64,000 bases of DNA from CAWBLP01 sp963789495 (GCA_963789495.1 CAWBLP010000004.1:248001-312000); one strand, 5' to 3'; shown: positions 45,654 to 54,396, counted from the stretch's first letter. The notes: generated by a model from the sequence alone, not told the origin. Made by a program: numbers and translations.

Positions 45654-45690
45654 GCGTTGCCCCGAACCCCACCAGGAGGCGGTGCCTTCT
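45654..45690 (+). repeat. Left part of dispersed repeat interrupted by the IS
   Basis: GCGTTGCCCCGAACCCCACC and the following GGAGGC to CTTCT match the first part of the repeat at 28071 (the intact copy). The match stops at the CT that begins the IS110 element. Confidence 0.75.
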
Positions 45691-45704
45691 TGTATCTCTC
45701 CCGC

Positions 45705-45873
45705 GCTCCCGTCCCGTGGTAGAAGTGCGGTGTCGGGTGCGGATGGAACCCCGTTGCCTCCTGGGGCGAGCGAGCCCGTGGTCCAGCGCGGGGTGCCATC
45801 CGCGACGTCATCCCTGAGCCCGAACAGTCGCCCGGGCCGCTCGTCGAGCCCGCATCAGCAAGGACGGGATCCC
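45705..45873 (+). ncRNA. Candidate bridge RNA of the IS110 element
   Basis: The left end carries two hairpin-loop modules. In the first, GTTGCCTCCT (45753-45762) matches the left flank of the insertion (45681-45690) at 8 of 10 bases, and GTGGTCCAG (45778-45786) matches the reverse complement of the right flank (46891-46899) at 8 of 9; between them GGGC and GCCC close a six-base loop. In the second, ACAGTCGC (45824-45831) equals the element's own right end (46884-46891), and a CGGGC/GCCCG stem follows; the CAAG at 45859-45862 matches the reverse complement of the left end weakly. The 5' end is a guess from the junction promoter. Confidence 0.72.
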
Positions 45874-46875
45874 ATGGATGCGACACACTCCGCTGCGTGC
45901 TTCGTCGGCATCGATGTCGGCAAGGCGCATATCGACGTTTTCGTTCACCCCTCCGGCGCAGCGTTTCGCCTGAACCGCGATGCGGCGGGCCTCGACGATC
46001 TGCTGGTGCGGCTGCGACCGTGCGCGCCGACCCTGATCGTGCTGGAAGCGACCGGCGGCTTCGAGCGGGTCGTGACGGCGGCGCTGTGGGGTGCCGGCCT
46101 GCCGGTGGCGGTGGTCAACCCGCGGCAGATCCGCGATTTCGCCCGCGCGAGCGGTTGTCTGGCCAAGACCGATCGGTTGGATCCGCGGGTCATTGCCGGT
46201 TTCGCTGCGGCGATCCGACCGGAACAACGGCCGCAACCGGACGCGGCGGCGTGTGAGCTGGCGGACCTGGTCGCGCGCCGGCGTCAACTGGTGGAGATGA
46301 TCAGCACCGAGACGATGCGCTCGCAGCAGGCAAGGCTTGCGGCGGTCCGCCGCCAGTTGGCGGCGCATCTGGCGTGGCTGAACAAGGCGTTGAGCCAGCT
46401 CGACGCCGATCTGGACGCCGCGGTGCGGGCGAGCCCGGCGTGGTGCGAGCGGGCGGCGCTGCTGCTGTCGGTGCCCGGTGTCGGCGCTGCCACCACCCGG
46501 ACGCTGCTGGCGGATTTGCCTGAACTGGGCAGCCTCGACCGGCGTCGCATCGCCGCGCTGGTGGGTGTCGCTCCGGTTGCGCATGACAGTGGTCAGCACC
46601 ATGGCACGCGGCATATCCGCGGCGGGCGCGGCGCGGTGCGAGCGGCGCTCTACATGGCCGCCTGGATCGGCAGCCGATGGAACCCGGTGCTGAAGGAGAC
46701 GTACCAGCGCCTTCGGGCGGCCGGCAAGCCGCGCAAGGTGGCTCTGGTTGCGTGCATGCGACGCTTGCTGACGATCCTCAACGCGATGGTGCGGAACAAC
46801 ACGCCAGGGCGCGCAGCGTCAGTCTTGAGGCGACGCCGCCCGCGCCGGACAATGAAAAGGCGACACGACGCTTGA
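45874..46875 (+). CDS. IS110-family transposase (DEDD/serine recombinase)
   Basis: 333 residues from ATG 45874. The N-terminal RuvC-like domain has the DEDD residues: GIDVGK (Asp 14), LIVLEATGG (Glu 58), CLAKTDRLDP (Asp 100 and 103). The middle is a coiled region rich in Leu and Arg. The C-terminal Tnp domain contains SVPGVGAATTRTLLADL and GVAPVAHDSGQHHG with the predicted catalytic Ser 239, followed by IRGGRGAVRAALYMAAW. Family members recombine through a hybrid RuvC/serine site guided by a bridge RNA. The frame is open upstream to 45397, but that part is inside the repeat and the guide region. A basic tail (RRRRPRRTMKRR) ends it. Confidence 0.93.
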   Translation: MDATHSAACFVGIDVGKAHIDVFVHPSGAAFRLNRDAAGLDDLLVRLRPCAPTLIVLEATGGFERVVTAALWGAGLPVAVVNPRQIRDFARASGCLAKTDRLDPRVIAGFAAAIRPEQRPQPDAAACELADLVARRRQLVEMISTETMRSQQARLAAVRRQLAAHLAWLNKALSQLDADLDAAVRASPAWCERAALLLSVPGVGAATTRTLLADLPELGSLDRRRIAALVGVAPVAHDSGQHHGTRHIRGGRGAVRAALYMAAWIGSRWNPVLKETYQRLRAAGKPRKVALVACMRRLLTILNAMVRNNTPGRAASVLRRRRPRRTMKRRHDA

Positions 46876-46877
46876 CA
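46872..46877 (+). promoter_or_regulatory. Half-promoter completed on IS circularisation
   Basis: TTGACA here overlaps the transposase stop codon, 13 bases before the right end. If the excised element closes into a circle through the CT core, this -35 box falls 17 bp before TATCTC (45693-45698) at the left end, producing a complete promoter that reads into the bridge RNA region. In the inserted state the boxes are 1,174 bases apart and inactive. Confidence 0.6.
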
Positions 46878-46890
46878 ACCAAGACAGTCG

Positions 46891-46935
46891 CTGGACCTCC
46901 AGCAAAGGCTCGCCTTTGCAATCAAATTCGATTCC
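46891..46935 (+). repeat. Right part of dispersed repeat interrupted by the IS
   Basis: CTGGACCTCCAGCAAAGGCT and following bases continue the repeat exactly where 45690 leaves off, as judged by the intact copy at 28107-28149. GCAATC then ATTCGATTCC follow in both. Confidence 0.75.
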
Positions 46936-47032
46936 AAGCGCCGGGCCCTCGATGGGTTCAGTGGCAACGCTACCGGCGCTTCTCGCCCCTCACCATCAAG
47001 CGCGATGCGTGGAACCGGCCGCAGAACGCTGC

Positions 47033-47941
47033 CTAACGCCGGCCGCGCTCCCAGGGCAGCAGCACCCGCTCCAGCCGTTCGGCCAGCGCGTCGGCAATCA
47101 GCACGGTGATCGAGATGCTGACCATGCCGACCAGCACCAGCGGCAGGTTGCCCCAGTCCTTGCCCTGCCAGATCAGCGCGCCGAGGCCGGTCTGCGCGGC
47201 CACCATCTCGGCCGACAGCACGCAGGACCAGGCTATGGCGAGGGTGATCTTCAGGCCGGCGATGATGCCGGGCAGGGCGGCGGGCAGGATCACCTGGGTC
47301 ATCACCGCGAGGTCCGAGGCGCCGAGGTTGCGCGCCGCGCGCACCAGCAGCGGGTCGATCCGCTGCACCGCGGCGAGCGTGTAGAACAGGATGTAGATCC
47401 ACGACCCGAGAAACACGATCGCGATCTTCTGCTGCTCGCCGATCCCCAGCCAGAGGATGGTCAGCGGGATCCAGGTGATCGACGGCAACGGCCGCAGCAG
47501 CGAGACGAAGGGATCGATCAGCGCCTTCGCCGGCCACCACACCGCCATCACGACGCCCAGCGGCACGGCGACCAGGCCGGCCAGCGCGAAGCCGGCGAAC
47601 ACCCGTTCCGAGGAGACCAGCACCGCGACCCAGAGCTCGCCGCTGCGGATCAGGTCCGCGGCCTGGTCGAACACCTGGCCGGGCGGCGGCAGAAACACGC
47701 CGGACACCAGGCCGGACGTGGTGGCGACATGCCAGAGCAGCAGGAAGCCAATGACCGAGCTGCATTTCAGCAGCAGGGTCGCGTGGCGGCGTGAGAGCAG
47801 AGGCCGCGATGGACGCACCCCGCCCCCATCCCGCGCCGGCGGCAGCGAGGCGGAAGGCAGGTCCTGCGCACCGTCAACCGGCGCCTCCGTCTCCGCCAGG
47901 CGTGGCGAAGCGGAGAGATCGGCGGGTGATGGTGCGCTCAC
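47033..47941 (-). CDS. NitT/TauT-family ABC transporter permease
   Basis: 302 residues. Inner-membrane permease of the SsuC/TauC group, six helices after a 45-residue Pro/Ala-rich N-terminal tail. LRPLPSITWIPLTILWLGIG and RAARNLGASDLAVMTQVILP are the family coupling motifs (the second is the EAA loop). AIAWSCVLSAEMVAAQTGLG follows. It partners with the binding protein gene just upstream; the two stops and starts are 2 bases apart. The usual ATPase gene would lie downstream, but an IS110 element and repeat occupy that place. Confidence 0.9.
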   Translation of the reverse strand: MSAPSPADLSASPRLAETEAPVDGAQDLPSASLPPARDGGGVRPSRPLLSRRHATLLLKCSSVIGFLLLWHVATTSGLVSGVFLPPPGQVFDQAADLIRSGELWVAVLVSSERVFAGFALAGLVAVPLGVVMAVWWPAKALIDPFVSLLRPLPSITWIPLTILWLGIGEQQKIAIVFLGSWIYILFYTLAAVQRIDPLLVRAARNLGASDLAVMTQVILPAALPGIIAGLKITLAIAWSCVLSAEMVAAQTGLGALIWQGKDWGNLPLVLVGMVSISITVLIADALAERLERVLLPWERGRR

Positions 47942-47942
47942 G

Positions 47943-48908
47943 CTACGGCTTGGGGAGGAAGCTGGTGTTCTCCCATTTCGTCACGTCCGGCGTGGTGGGA
48001 ATCTTCTTGTTGGCGTGCAGCCATTCGGCCAGCGACTGCATCTGCGCGGTGTGCAGCTTCATGTGCTCCGGCCAGTCCTTCTGCCCGTAGAAATGGAACG
48101 CCTTCATGCCGGCGAGCACATCCTCCGGTGACTTCTTGAACCAATGTGCGACGGTCTTCGCCGTCTCCTCCGGTTGCGCATTGGTCTCGTCCACCGCCTT
48201 GAAGATCGCCACGGCCAACTTGCGCGCCTCGTCCGGATGTTCATCCACCAGCTTGCGCGAGATGATCATGATATCGGGGGAGGCCATCGACTTGAACTTG
48301 GCGTAGTTCGGCGTGTCCATGTCAGTGCCGAGCAGCTTGCCATCGGGCGCCGCCTTCTTCAGGCCGTCCAGCAGCGGCTGCCAGACGCAGGCGGCATCCA
48401 CGTCACCCTTGGCGAGCGCCGGCGCCATCTCGTTCGGCGGCAGGTTGACGAACTGCACGTCCTTTTCCGTCATGCCCTGCGCTTCCAGCAGGCCGTTCAT
48501 GGTGATCTGCGCGGAGGTGTTCGCCGCGACCTTTTTGCCGCGCAAGTCCTTGAAGGAGGCGAATCCGGGACGCGCCCAGCAGCCTTCATTGCCGGGGGAG
48601 TCATCGATATTGGCGAAGTAGTAAAAGCTGGTATCGCCGCGGGCCATTGCGGGGATCACCGCGGTGCGGCCGAGATTGGAGAACGCGGTCGATCCGGCGG
48701 TGATCGAAGCCAGCCGATCGCTGGATGAAAGGATCACCCGGTAGGTGACATCCAGCCCCTGTTCCTTGAAGTAACCTTTGTCCACGGCGAGCATGATCGG
48801 AACCTGGCCGTACCACGTGACCGACCCGGCGAAATCCAATTTCTCCGCCCGCGCCCCGAGCGCGGTCATCATCAGCGCACACAGCGCCAGCCCCAGCGTC
48901 TTCAACAT
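47943..48908 (-). CDS. NitT/TauT-family substrate-binding protein
   Basis: 321 residues from ATG 48908. Signal peptide of about 21 residues (LGLALCALMMTALGARAE). Mature part has FAGSVTWYGQVPIMLAVDKG, YFKEQGLDVTYRV, GSTAFSNLGRTAVIPAM, SFKDLRGKKVAANTSAQI and AALAKGDVDAACVWQP-type sequence, all typical of the SsuA/TauA/ThiY class. Ligand unknown; sulfonates, nitrate, taurine, cyanate and thiamin precursors are candidates. It is first of a two-gene operon. The start follows a G-rich site (GGGGGCAGC). Confidence 0.9.
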   Translation of the reverse strand: MLKTLGLALCALMMTALGARAEKLDFAGSVTWYGQVPIMLAVDKGYFKEQGLDVTYRVILSSSDRLASITAGSTAFSNLGRTAVIPAMARGDTSFYYFANIDDSPGNEGCWARPGFASFKDLRGKKVAANTSAQITMNGLLEAQGMTEKDVQFVNLPPNEMAPALAKGDVDAACVWQPLLDGLKKAAPDGKLLGTDMDTPNYAKFKSMASPDIMIISRKLVDEHPDEARKLAVAIFKAVDETNAQPEETAKTVAHWFKKSPEDVLAGMKAFHFYGQKDWPEHMKLHTAQMQSLAEWLHANKKIPTTPDVTKWENTSFLPKP

Positions 48909-48981
48909 GCTGCCCCCGTTTCTTTTCTGCTGCACGATGTTGGCGCGAATGCCCGGCGGGGGCAAACACATCCGCCCGGAC

Positions 48982-49710
48982 TCATCCGTTGGCAACGCCG
49001 TCAACGACGCGAACGGATTGGATGCCTCCTCCGTCCAGCCGGATTCCGAACCGGCTGTTGAACCCGACCTGTCCGGAGGGCGTGATCATGACGGCGCGCG
49101 TGTCGCGCTGGCGGGCGATCCAGCCGAGTTCGAAGCAGCGGCAGGCGAGTGCCGCCCCGAGACGACCGGCGATATGTGGGCGACGCTCGCTCCAGTCCAG
49201 GCACGGGCGGCAGAACACGCGCCGACCCGCCATCGGTTCGGCGCCGAAGTCCTGCAGGAACGCATGGCCTGATGCAGTGACCTCGCCGCCATCCGCCGTC
49301 AGCGCGAGATGGCCGCTGTCGCACAGCGCGTCCGCCAATGCGACGCCGAGCCGGCCGGCGAGGTGGTCGTAGCAGGTGCGCGCGGTGCGCAGCGCCTCGC
49401 CGCCGCGCCAGGTGGTGCGCGGCTGCGGATCCTCCGGCCCGGTCACCGCCATGACGCTTTCCACCAACTGGCCGACCAAGGGCGAGGCAAGCCGATAATA
49501 ATGGTGCCGGCCTTGCTTCTGCAGCGCCAACAGCCGCGCCTCGGTGAGTTTCCCCAAATGGCCGCTGGCGGTCTGCGGCGAGACGCGCGCAGCGTAAGCG
49601 AGCTCCTTCGCGGTCAGCGCCCGCCCGTCCATCAGCGCGATCAGCATGTTGGCGCGCGCGGGATCGCCCAACAGCGCCGCGGTGGCGGCAAGGCGCGTGG
49701 TATCGCTCAT
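48982..49710 (-). CDS. ArsR-type helix-turn-helix regulator with C-terminal ligand domain
   Basis: 242 residues from ATG 49710 behind GGAGGAGG. Winged helix: AALLGDPARANMLIALMDGR, LTAKELAYAARVSPQTASGH, LGKLTEARLLALQKQGRHHY, and YRLASPLVGQLVESVM. A longer-than-usual C-terminal part with RTCYDHLAGRLGVALADAL and CRPCLDWSERRPHIAG resembles the YrdR/ArsR-like regulators that carry a second domain. The repeated C..C and WSER signature suggests metal or effector binding. Target genes are not evident; the neighbouring transporter is a candidate. Confidence 0.87.
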   Translation of the reverse strand: MSDTTRLAATAALLGDPARANMLIALMDGRALTAKELAYAARVSPQTASGHLGKLTEARLLALQKQGRHHYYRLASPLVGQLVESVMAVTGPEDPQPRTTWRGGEALRTARTCYDHLAGRLGVALADALCDSGHLALTADGGEVTASGHAFLQDFGAEPMAGRRVFCRPCLDWSERRPHIAGRLGAALACRCFELGWIARQRDTRAVMITPSGQVGFNSRFGIRLDGGGIQSVRVVDGVANG

Positions 49711-49796
49711 GCGAATTCCTCCTCCGGGTGCCGGCGACCATAGACGGTCGCGCACGGCGGCGCAGGCCGGGACAGTTCGGCGGCGGCCGAACCATG

Positions 49797-51146
49797 TCAG
49801 CCGCAACCCACCGCCGGTTCGACGCTTATTCGGATTTCGACCGGTTCGTCCTCCACCAGGTCTGTTTCCAGATCGAGCAGCTGTTCGGCCTGCTCCGCCT
49901 CCATCGTCTCCACGCCGCGCAGCTTGCGGTCGACGGCGCGGGTGCGACGGCGCGCCAGGTCGATCGTATTGCTGAACGTGCCGGCCTGCCTGGCGAGCTT
50001 GGCCAGCACGCCATCCATGCGGACCATCTCACTGCGGGTCGCGCCCAGCAGGTCGCGGATCTGGTCGGCCTTCTGTTCCAGAGCGAGGGTGACGAAGCCC
50101 AGATGGATGGTGCGCAGCAGCGCGGGAAACAGGCTGGGCCCCATCATCAGCACGCGGCATTCGCGGCCGATCTCGTCGATCAGGCCGGGGATGCGCGCCA
50201 CCTCCGCATACAGCGCATCGGTGGGCAGGTACATCACCGCGAATTCCACCGTGACCGGCGGGAAGATGTATTTGCTGGCGATCTTGCGTGCCTGTTCACG
50301 AACGGTGCGATCCAGCCGCCTGGTGGCGGCACGTTCCGCCTCTGCATCGCCGGCCTCCGAAGCCGCCAGCAGGCGCTCGTAATCCTCCACCGGAAACTTC
50401 GCGTCGATCGGCAGCAGCGGCTTGTCCGCACCCTGCGACGGCATCAGCACGACGAACTCCACCGCCTCGTCGCTGTCGGGACGGATCTTGCGGTTGGTCT
50501 CATAGGCGCCGGGCGGCAGAATGTCCTCCAGCATGGCGCGCACCTGCGTCTCGCCCCAGCCGCCGCGCGTCTTTACATTTGCGAACAGTCGCTTGATGTC
50601 GCCGATCTGCGCAGTCACCGCCTGCACGTCGCCCATCGCCTTCTGCACCGCGGTGAACTGGTCGATGACACGGGCGAAGCTGTCGGTCATCTGCTTTTCC
50701 ACCGCGGCGTGGAGCTGCTCGTTCACCGTTTTCTGGATCTCCGCCAGCTTGGCCTCATTGCCCTCCCGCAGCTCGCGCAGCTTGGCCTCGATCAGGGTGC
50801 GGGTGGTCTCGAACTGGGTGCCGATGCGGTCGGCGGTCTTCTGCTGCGTCTCGGCCAGCGCAAGGCGCAGTTCGCCCTGCTCGCGGGACAGCACGGTGCG
50901 GACCTGCTCGGTGCCGGTCTCCTGCGCCGCGGCCAGGCCGGCGAGGCGTTCCGCGATGGCGGTGTCCGCGGCCCGCAAGGCGGCGCGGGTGGTTTCCGCC
51001 TCCGCCCGGCCGCCAGCCAGGGACTGTTCGGCGAGCAGGCGCAGCGTGGCGAGCGCGCGCGCCTGGCGGAGGACCACGATCAGCACGGCAATGGCTGCCA
51101 GGGCGGCGATTGTCGACAACACGATGGGGGCGAGGGTGGCAAGCAT
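49797..51146 (-). CDS. rmuC: DNA recombination protein RmuC
   Basis: 449 residues from ATG 51146. N-terminal membrane helix (IVLSTIAALAAIAVLIVVL), a long coiled coil (about 30-180), and the nuclease-like RmuC domain with RGGWGETQVRAMLEDILPPG, DEAVEFVVLMPSQGADKPLL, PIDAKFPVEDYERLL, and FAVMYLPTDALYAEVAR. RmuC limits inversions at short repeats and may cut DNA at membrane-associated sites. The frame remains open 40 codons upstream with unlikely sequence, so the internal ATG at the membrane helix is preferred. Confidence 0.93.
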   Translation of the reverse strand: MLATLAPIVLSTIAALAAIAVLIVVLRQARALATLRLLAEQSLAGGRAEAETTRAALRAADTAIAERLAGLAAAQETGTEQVRTVLSREQGELRLALAETQQKTADRIGTQFETTRTLIEAKLRELREGNEAKLAEIQKTVNEQLHAAVEKQMTDSFARVIDQFTAVQKAMGDVQAVTAQIGDIKRLFANVKTRGGWGETQVRAMLEDILPPGAYETNRKIRPDSDEAVEFVVLMPSQGADKPLLPIDAKFPVEDYERLLAASEAGDAEAERAATRRLDRTVREQARKIASKYIFPPVTVEFAVMYLPTDALYAEVARIPGLIDEIGRECRVLMMGPSLFPALLRTIHLGFVTLALEQKADQIRDLLGATRSEMVRMDGVLAKLARQAGTFSNTIDLARRRTRAVDRKLRGVETMEAEQAEQLLDLETDLVEDEPVEIRISVEPAVGCG

Positions 51147-51358
51147 GCGGCGAATCCCGAGTCGGCAGCGCGGAGTATGCACCACCATGACCCGGGGTGA
51201 CGTGCCCCGGGCGCAATCACCGCAGGCTCGCACACTGGATACGGCCATCCGGTCGATCAGAGACAATTGGTAACAGTTAGGGGAGTGGTCATCTCCCGGC
51301 GCAGTGCTGCCGTAATTTCAGCCCGACCTGCACGTTCCGAACTCCGAGGAGCACGTCC

Positions 51359-51646
51359 ATGAAAGCGACCCTGTTCGTGGCACTCGCCCTGGTTCTTGAG
51401 GCCGGGCTGTGGCTGCCTGGCGCGCCGGCCTGTGCCGCGCATGCCGGCGACCCGTACCGCAATGTCGATCACAGTAACGATCTGGGGAACGACACGGGCA
51501 ATTCGGAAATCGGCTCGTTGAACAGCGCCCAGCTCAACGAGAACTATCATGGCCCGCTGGAACTGCGCGCCCCGGCGACCCATCCGCCGGCCGTCACGGC
51601 AGACCCGAATGGAACGGCGGGGCACCAGCCGGTCGCGCCCCGTTAG
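51359..51646 (+). CDS. Small secreted hypothetical protein
   Basis: 95 residues. Signal peptide (MKATLFVALALVLEAGLWLP, cleavage near ACAA/HAGD). Mature part is rich in Asn, Asp and Pro (DPYRNVDHSNDLGNDTGNSE) with no family I recognise. A GGAGC-type ribosome site precedes it. Expression is plausible but unproven. Confidence 0.6.
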   Translation: MKATLFVALALVLEAGLWLPGAPACAAHAGDPYRNVDHSNDLGNDTGNSEIGSLNSAQLNENYHGPLELRAPATHPPAVTADPNGTAGHQPVAPR

Positions 51647-52068
51647 GGCCTGACGCGAAATAAGTGCTGCAGCGGACGGCGGGTCGGGCGCAAATCGTCT
51701 TGGGCGGCGAAAGCCCGCCCTCCACGACTTCGCTGCGTGTTGCAACGAAAGCCGTGGGTAGCCCGTCAGCGCCGACCACGACGGGATACGCACCGTTAGC
51801 GCCTGCTAACTCGCTTATTCGTCGTCAGTCACCTGGGCATCGGCGACGCGCTCTCCCGGCGGGCCGCAGGGCGGCTGGCGGCTGCACAGGTTTGGCGCGC
51901 CTGTCCACCGTCGCGACCTCTCAGGACTGACAGAGCGGCCTGAAGCCGCCGGACGCAGAGGCGGGGCTGTGAGGATGCGTGGCCGGCACGCCATCCCACA
52001 ACGCAACCAAACGTAACACCCGTCCGTCGCCCCTTCCCGCCGCGCGCCCCCGGCGCAACAATCCGCCC
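51647..52068. other. Gene-free stretch before the MFS gene
   Basis: About 420 bases. A minus-strand frame (51594-51779) reads VGADGLPTAFVATRSEVVEG, which looks protein-like but is short and cut off; it may be a decayed gene. Nothing else is supportable. Confidence 0.4.
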
Positions 52069-53523
52069 ATGCCGCAGCCCCTCGCCGACCGGCCCCCCGT
52101 CATCCGGGCCAAAACCACCCGCATCACGACCAGCCCGCGCACCCGCCTGACCGCGGTGATCGTCGCCTGCGCGCTCTTCATGCAGAACCTGGACTCCACT
52201 GTTATCGCCACCGCACTGCCCACCATGGCGCACGCCTTCGGTATCGAGCCGGTGCGGATGAACGTCGCGCTGACCTCCTACCTGCTCAGCCTGGCGGTGT
52301 TCATCCCGGCGAGCGGCTGGATGGCGGACCGCTACGGCACCCGCACCGTATTCCGCGCCGCGATCGCCGTGTTCACAATTGGCTCCATCCTGTGTGGCCG
52401 GGCCGAAACATTGGGCTTCCTGGTGGCGGCACGGGTGCTGCAAGGGGCGGGCGGCGCCATGATGGTGCCGGTCGGCCGCCTGGTGCTGTTGCGCAGCACG
52501 CCCCGCTCCGAACTGGTCGCCGCCATGGCCTGGCTCACCACGCCCGCCCTGATCGGCCCGGTGCTCGGCCCGCCGGTCGGCGGCTTCATCGTCACCTATT
52601 TTTCCTGGCGCTGGATCTTCGACATCAACATCCCGATCGGCATCCTGGGCATCGTCCTGGTCAGCCTGTTCGTCGAGGACGTCCGCGAAAAGCCGCGCGG
52701 CGCGTTTGACGGCATCGGCCTGCTATTGTCCGGCCTGTCCCTGTCCGGCCTGATGTTCGGCCTGGAAACCGCTGGCCGCGGCGTCGTGCCCCCGCTCGCC
52801 ACCGCCGGTATGCTCGGCGTTGGCGTGCTGTCAGGACTGGCCTACGCGCTGCACGCGCGCCGCCATGTCGCGCCGTTGCTCGACTTCACCCTGCTGAAGC
52901 TGCCCTGCTTCGGCGTCGCCTTCACCGCGATGATGCTGTTCCGCACCGGCATCGGCGCCATCCCGTTCCTGCTGCCGATGATGCTGCAGGTCGGCTTCGG
53001 CGATTCGGCGGTGGAGAGCGGGTTGATCACCTTCGCCTCCTCGGCGGGCGCGCTGGTGATGAAACCGGTGGCACAGCGCGCGCTGCGCAGCTTCGGCTTC
53101 CGTGACACGCTGCTGTGGAACGGCATCATGTCCGGAGTGATGCTGGGCCTGTGCGCCGGCTTCCGCCCCACCTGGCCGGCGGCGCTGATCTACGCGGTGC
53201 TGCTGGTGGGCGGATTCTTCCGCTCGCTGCAGTTCACCGCCTACAACACGCTGGCCTATGGCGACGTGCCGCGGGAACGCATGAGCAGCGCCACCAGCCT
53301 CTACACCGCCGGCCAGCAGCTTGCGGCGACCATCGGCGTGTCGGCGGGCGCGGTCTCACTGGAGGTCGCGATGCTGTTCTCCGGCCACCATCCCGCGCAG
53401 CCGCCGGATTTCAGCGTGGCGTTCCTGGTGGTGGCCGCGCTGCCCCTGCTAGCCGCCCCGGTGGCGCTGGCGATGCCGCACGATGCCGGTGACGAACTGA
53501 CCGGGCGGCGAGGCACCGGATGA
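52069..53523 (+). CDS. MFS transporter of the DHA2 (EmrB/QacA) family
   Basis: 484 residues from ATG 52069; the frame is open further upstream without family sequence. About 14 membrane helices. Motifs: LDSTVIATALPTMAHAFGI (motif D1), WMADRYGTRTVFRAAI (motif A), LQGAGGAMMVPVGRLVL and TPALIGPVLGPPVGGFI (motif C), WRWIFDINIPIGILGI. Proton-driven drug or metabolite export. The stop overlaps the next gene start by four bases (ATGA), coupling it to the DUF2272 protein. Confidence 0.92.
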   Translation: MPQPLADRPPVIRAKTTRITTSPRTRLTAVIVACALFMQNLDSTVIATALPTMAHAFGIEPVRMNVALTSYLLSLAVFIPASGWMADRYGTRTVFRAAIAVFTIGSILCGRAETLGFLVAARVLQGAGGAMMVPVGRLVLLRSTPRSELVAAMAWLTTPALIGPVLGPPVGGFIVTYFSWRWIFDINIPIGILGIVLVSLFVEDVREKPRGAFDGIGLLLSGLSLSGLMFGLETAGRGVVPPLATAGMLGVGVLSGLAYALHARRHVAPLLDFTLLKLPCFGVAFTAMMLFRTGIGAIPFLLPMMLQVGFGDSAVESGLITFASSAGALVMKPVAQRALRSFGFRDTLLWNGIMSGVMLGLCAGFRPTWPAALIYAVLLVGGFFRSLQFTAYNTLAYGDVPRERMSSATSLYTAGQQLAATIGVSAGAVSLEVAMLFSGHHPAQPPDFSVAFLVVAALPLLAAPVALAMPHDAGDELTGRRGTG

Positions 53524-54396
53524 CGCGCCACAAAGCAAGCGCCGCTGTTGCCACGCATGGCATCGAACCGGTCCGGCATGTTGCACGAAGCGCAGGCCCC
53601 GCCCTGGCCGCTTTGCTCGTCGCCTGCACCGCCACCCCGCCCGCAACCGACCTCCACGTCCCCCCCTTCGCCCGTGTGCCGTATCAGCCATTCTCCCGCA
53701 CCGCCGTGGTCGCCATCGCCCTGCGCGAATGGCGGGTGTTCGGCCAGCCGGTCGACGACGACCCGCCCGACAGCCGGCCGCCGCCCGCACCCGAGGACAA
53801 GCCGGAGCGTGAGCCCGGCCTGTGGCAGCGCGTGGGCGAGTACCTGGTGGACCGGCCTCGATCCCAATGCCCGGGAATCCGCCTGGACCGGCAAGCACGA
53901 CAGCAACGGCATTGTCTTTCCCGCCGAGGTCGATACTGCATACGCCTGGTCCGCCGCTTTCATCTCCTACGTGATGCGCATCGCCGGGGCCGGCGCCCGC
54001 TTTCCCTATTCCGCCAGCCATGCCCACTACATCGACATCGCCAAGCAGATGGCGACCGGCGGCACCTCCGGATGGCTGATCGCCGCCGAACTCCCCGACA
54101 GCTACGCGCCGCAACCGGGTGACCTGATCTGCACCGCGCGCGGCCCCGCCGGCACGCTGCGCTACGAGGACCTGCCTGCCGGTGCCTTTCCCGCGCATTG
54201 CGACATCGTCGTCGATCATGCGGTGCCCGGGCAGATCAGCGTGATCGGCGGTAACGTGGACGATGCGGTGACGCTGAAGCACGTGCCGGTCACCGCGGAA
54301 GGCTATCTGGCGACGCCGGACGGCGTGGTGCTGGACGCGCGCTATCCCTGGCTGGTGGTGCTGCGCCTGATGGTGCCGAACGGTCCGGGAGTCTGA
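53520..54396 (+). CDS. DUF2272 family lipoprotein-like protein, one frame break
   Basis: About 290 codons. N-terminal hydrophobic segment with LAALLVACTATPP, a likely lipobox ending in Cys near residue 36. After a break near 53848, the other frame gives AWTGKHDSNGIVFPAEVD, AYAWSAAFISYVMRIAGA, YSASHAHYIDIAKQMATGG, PQPGDLICTARG and CDIVVDHAVPGQISVIGGNV. The W-S-A-A-F-I-S-Y with H and D/N further on resembles the CHAP/NlpC-like layout of DUF2272, though here Ser replaces the expected Cys in that position, so peptidase activity is doubtful. It starts inside the end of the MFS gene. Confidence 0.8.

Larger units (their letters stand above)
45689..46890 (+). mobile_element. IS110-family insertion sequence, 1,202 bp
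   Basis: Boundaries come from comparing the interrupted repeat with its intact copy at 28071. The left end begins at the core dinucleotide CT (45689-45690), and CT recurs at the right junction (46891-46892), so only two bases are shared. There are no terminal inverted repeats. A left end of 185 bases precedes the transposase, and the right end is only 15 bases. This is the layout of IS110-type elements, which recombine through a CT core and use a bridge RNA encoded in the left end. Confidence 0.88.

Noticed and set aside
45397..45873. An upstream extension of the transposase to a TTG at 45397
   Set aside because: The extension crosses the repeat, the IS boundary and the guide region, and has no family match; the ATG at 45874 gives normal length.
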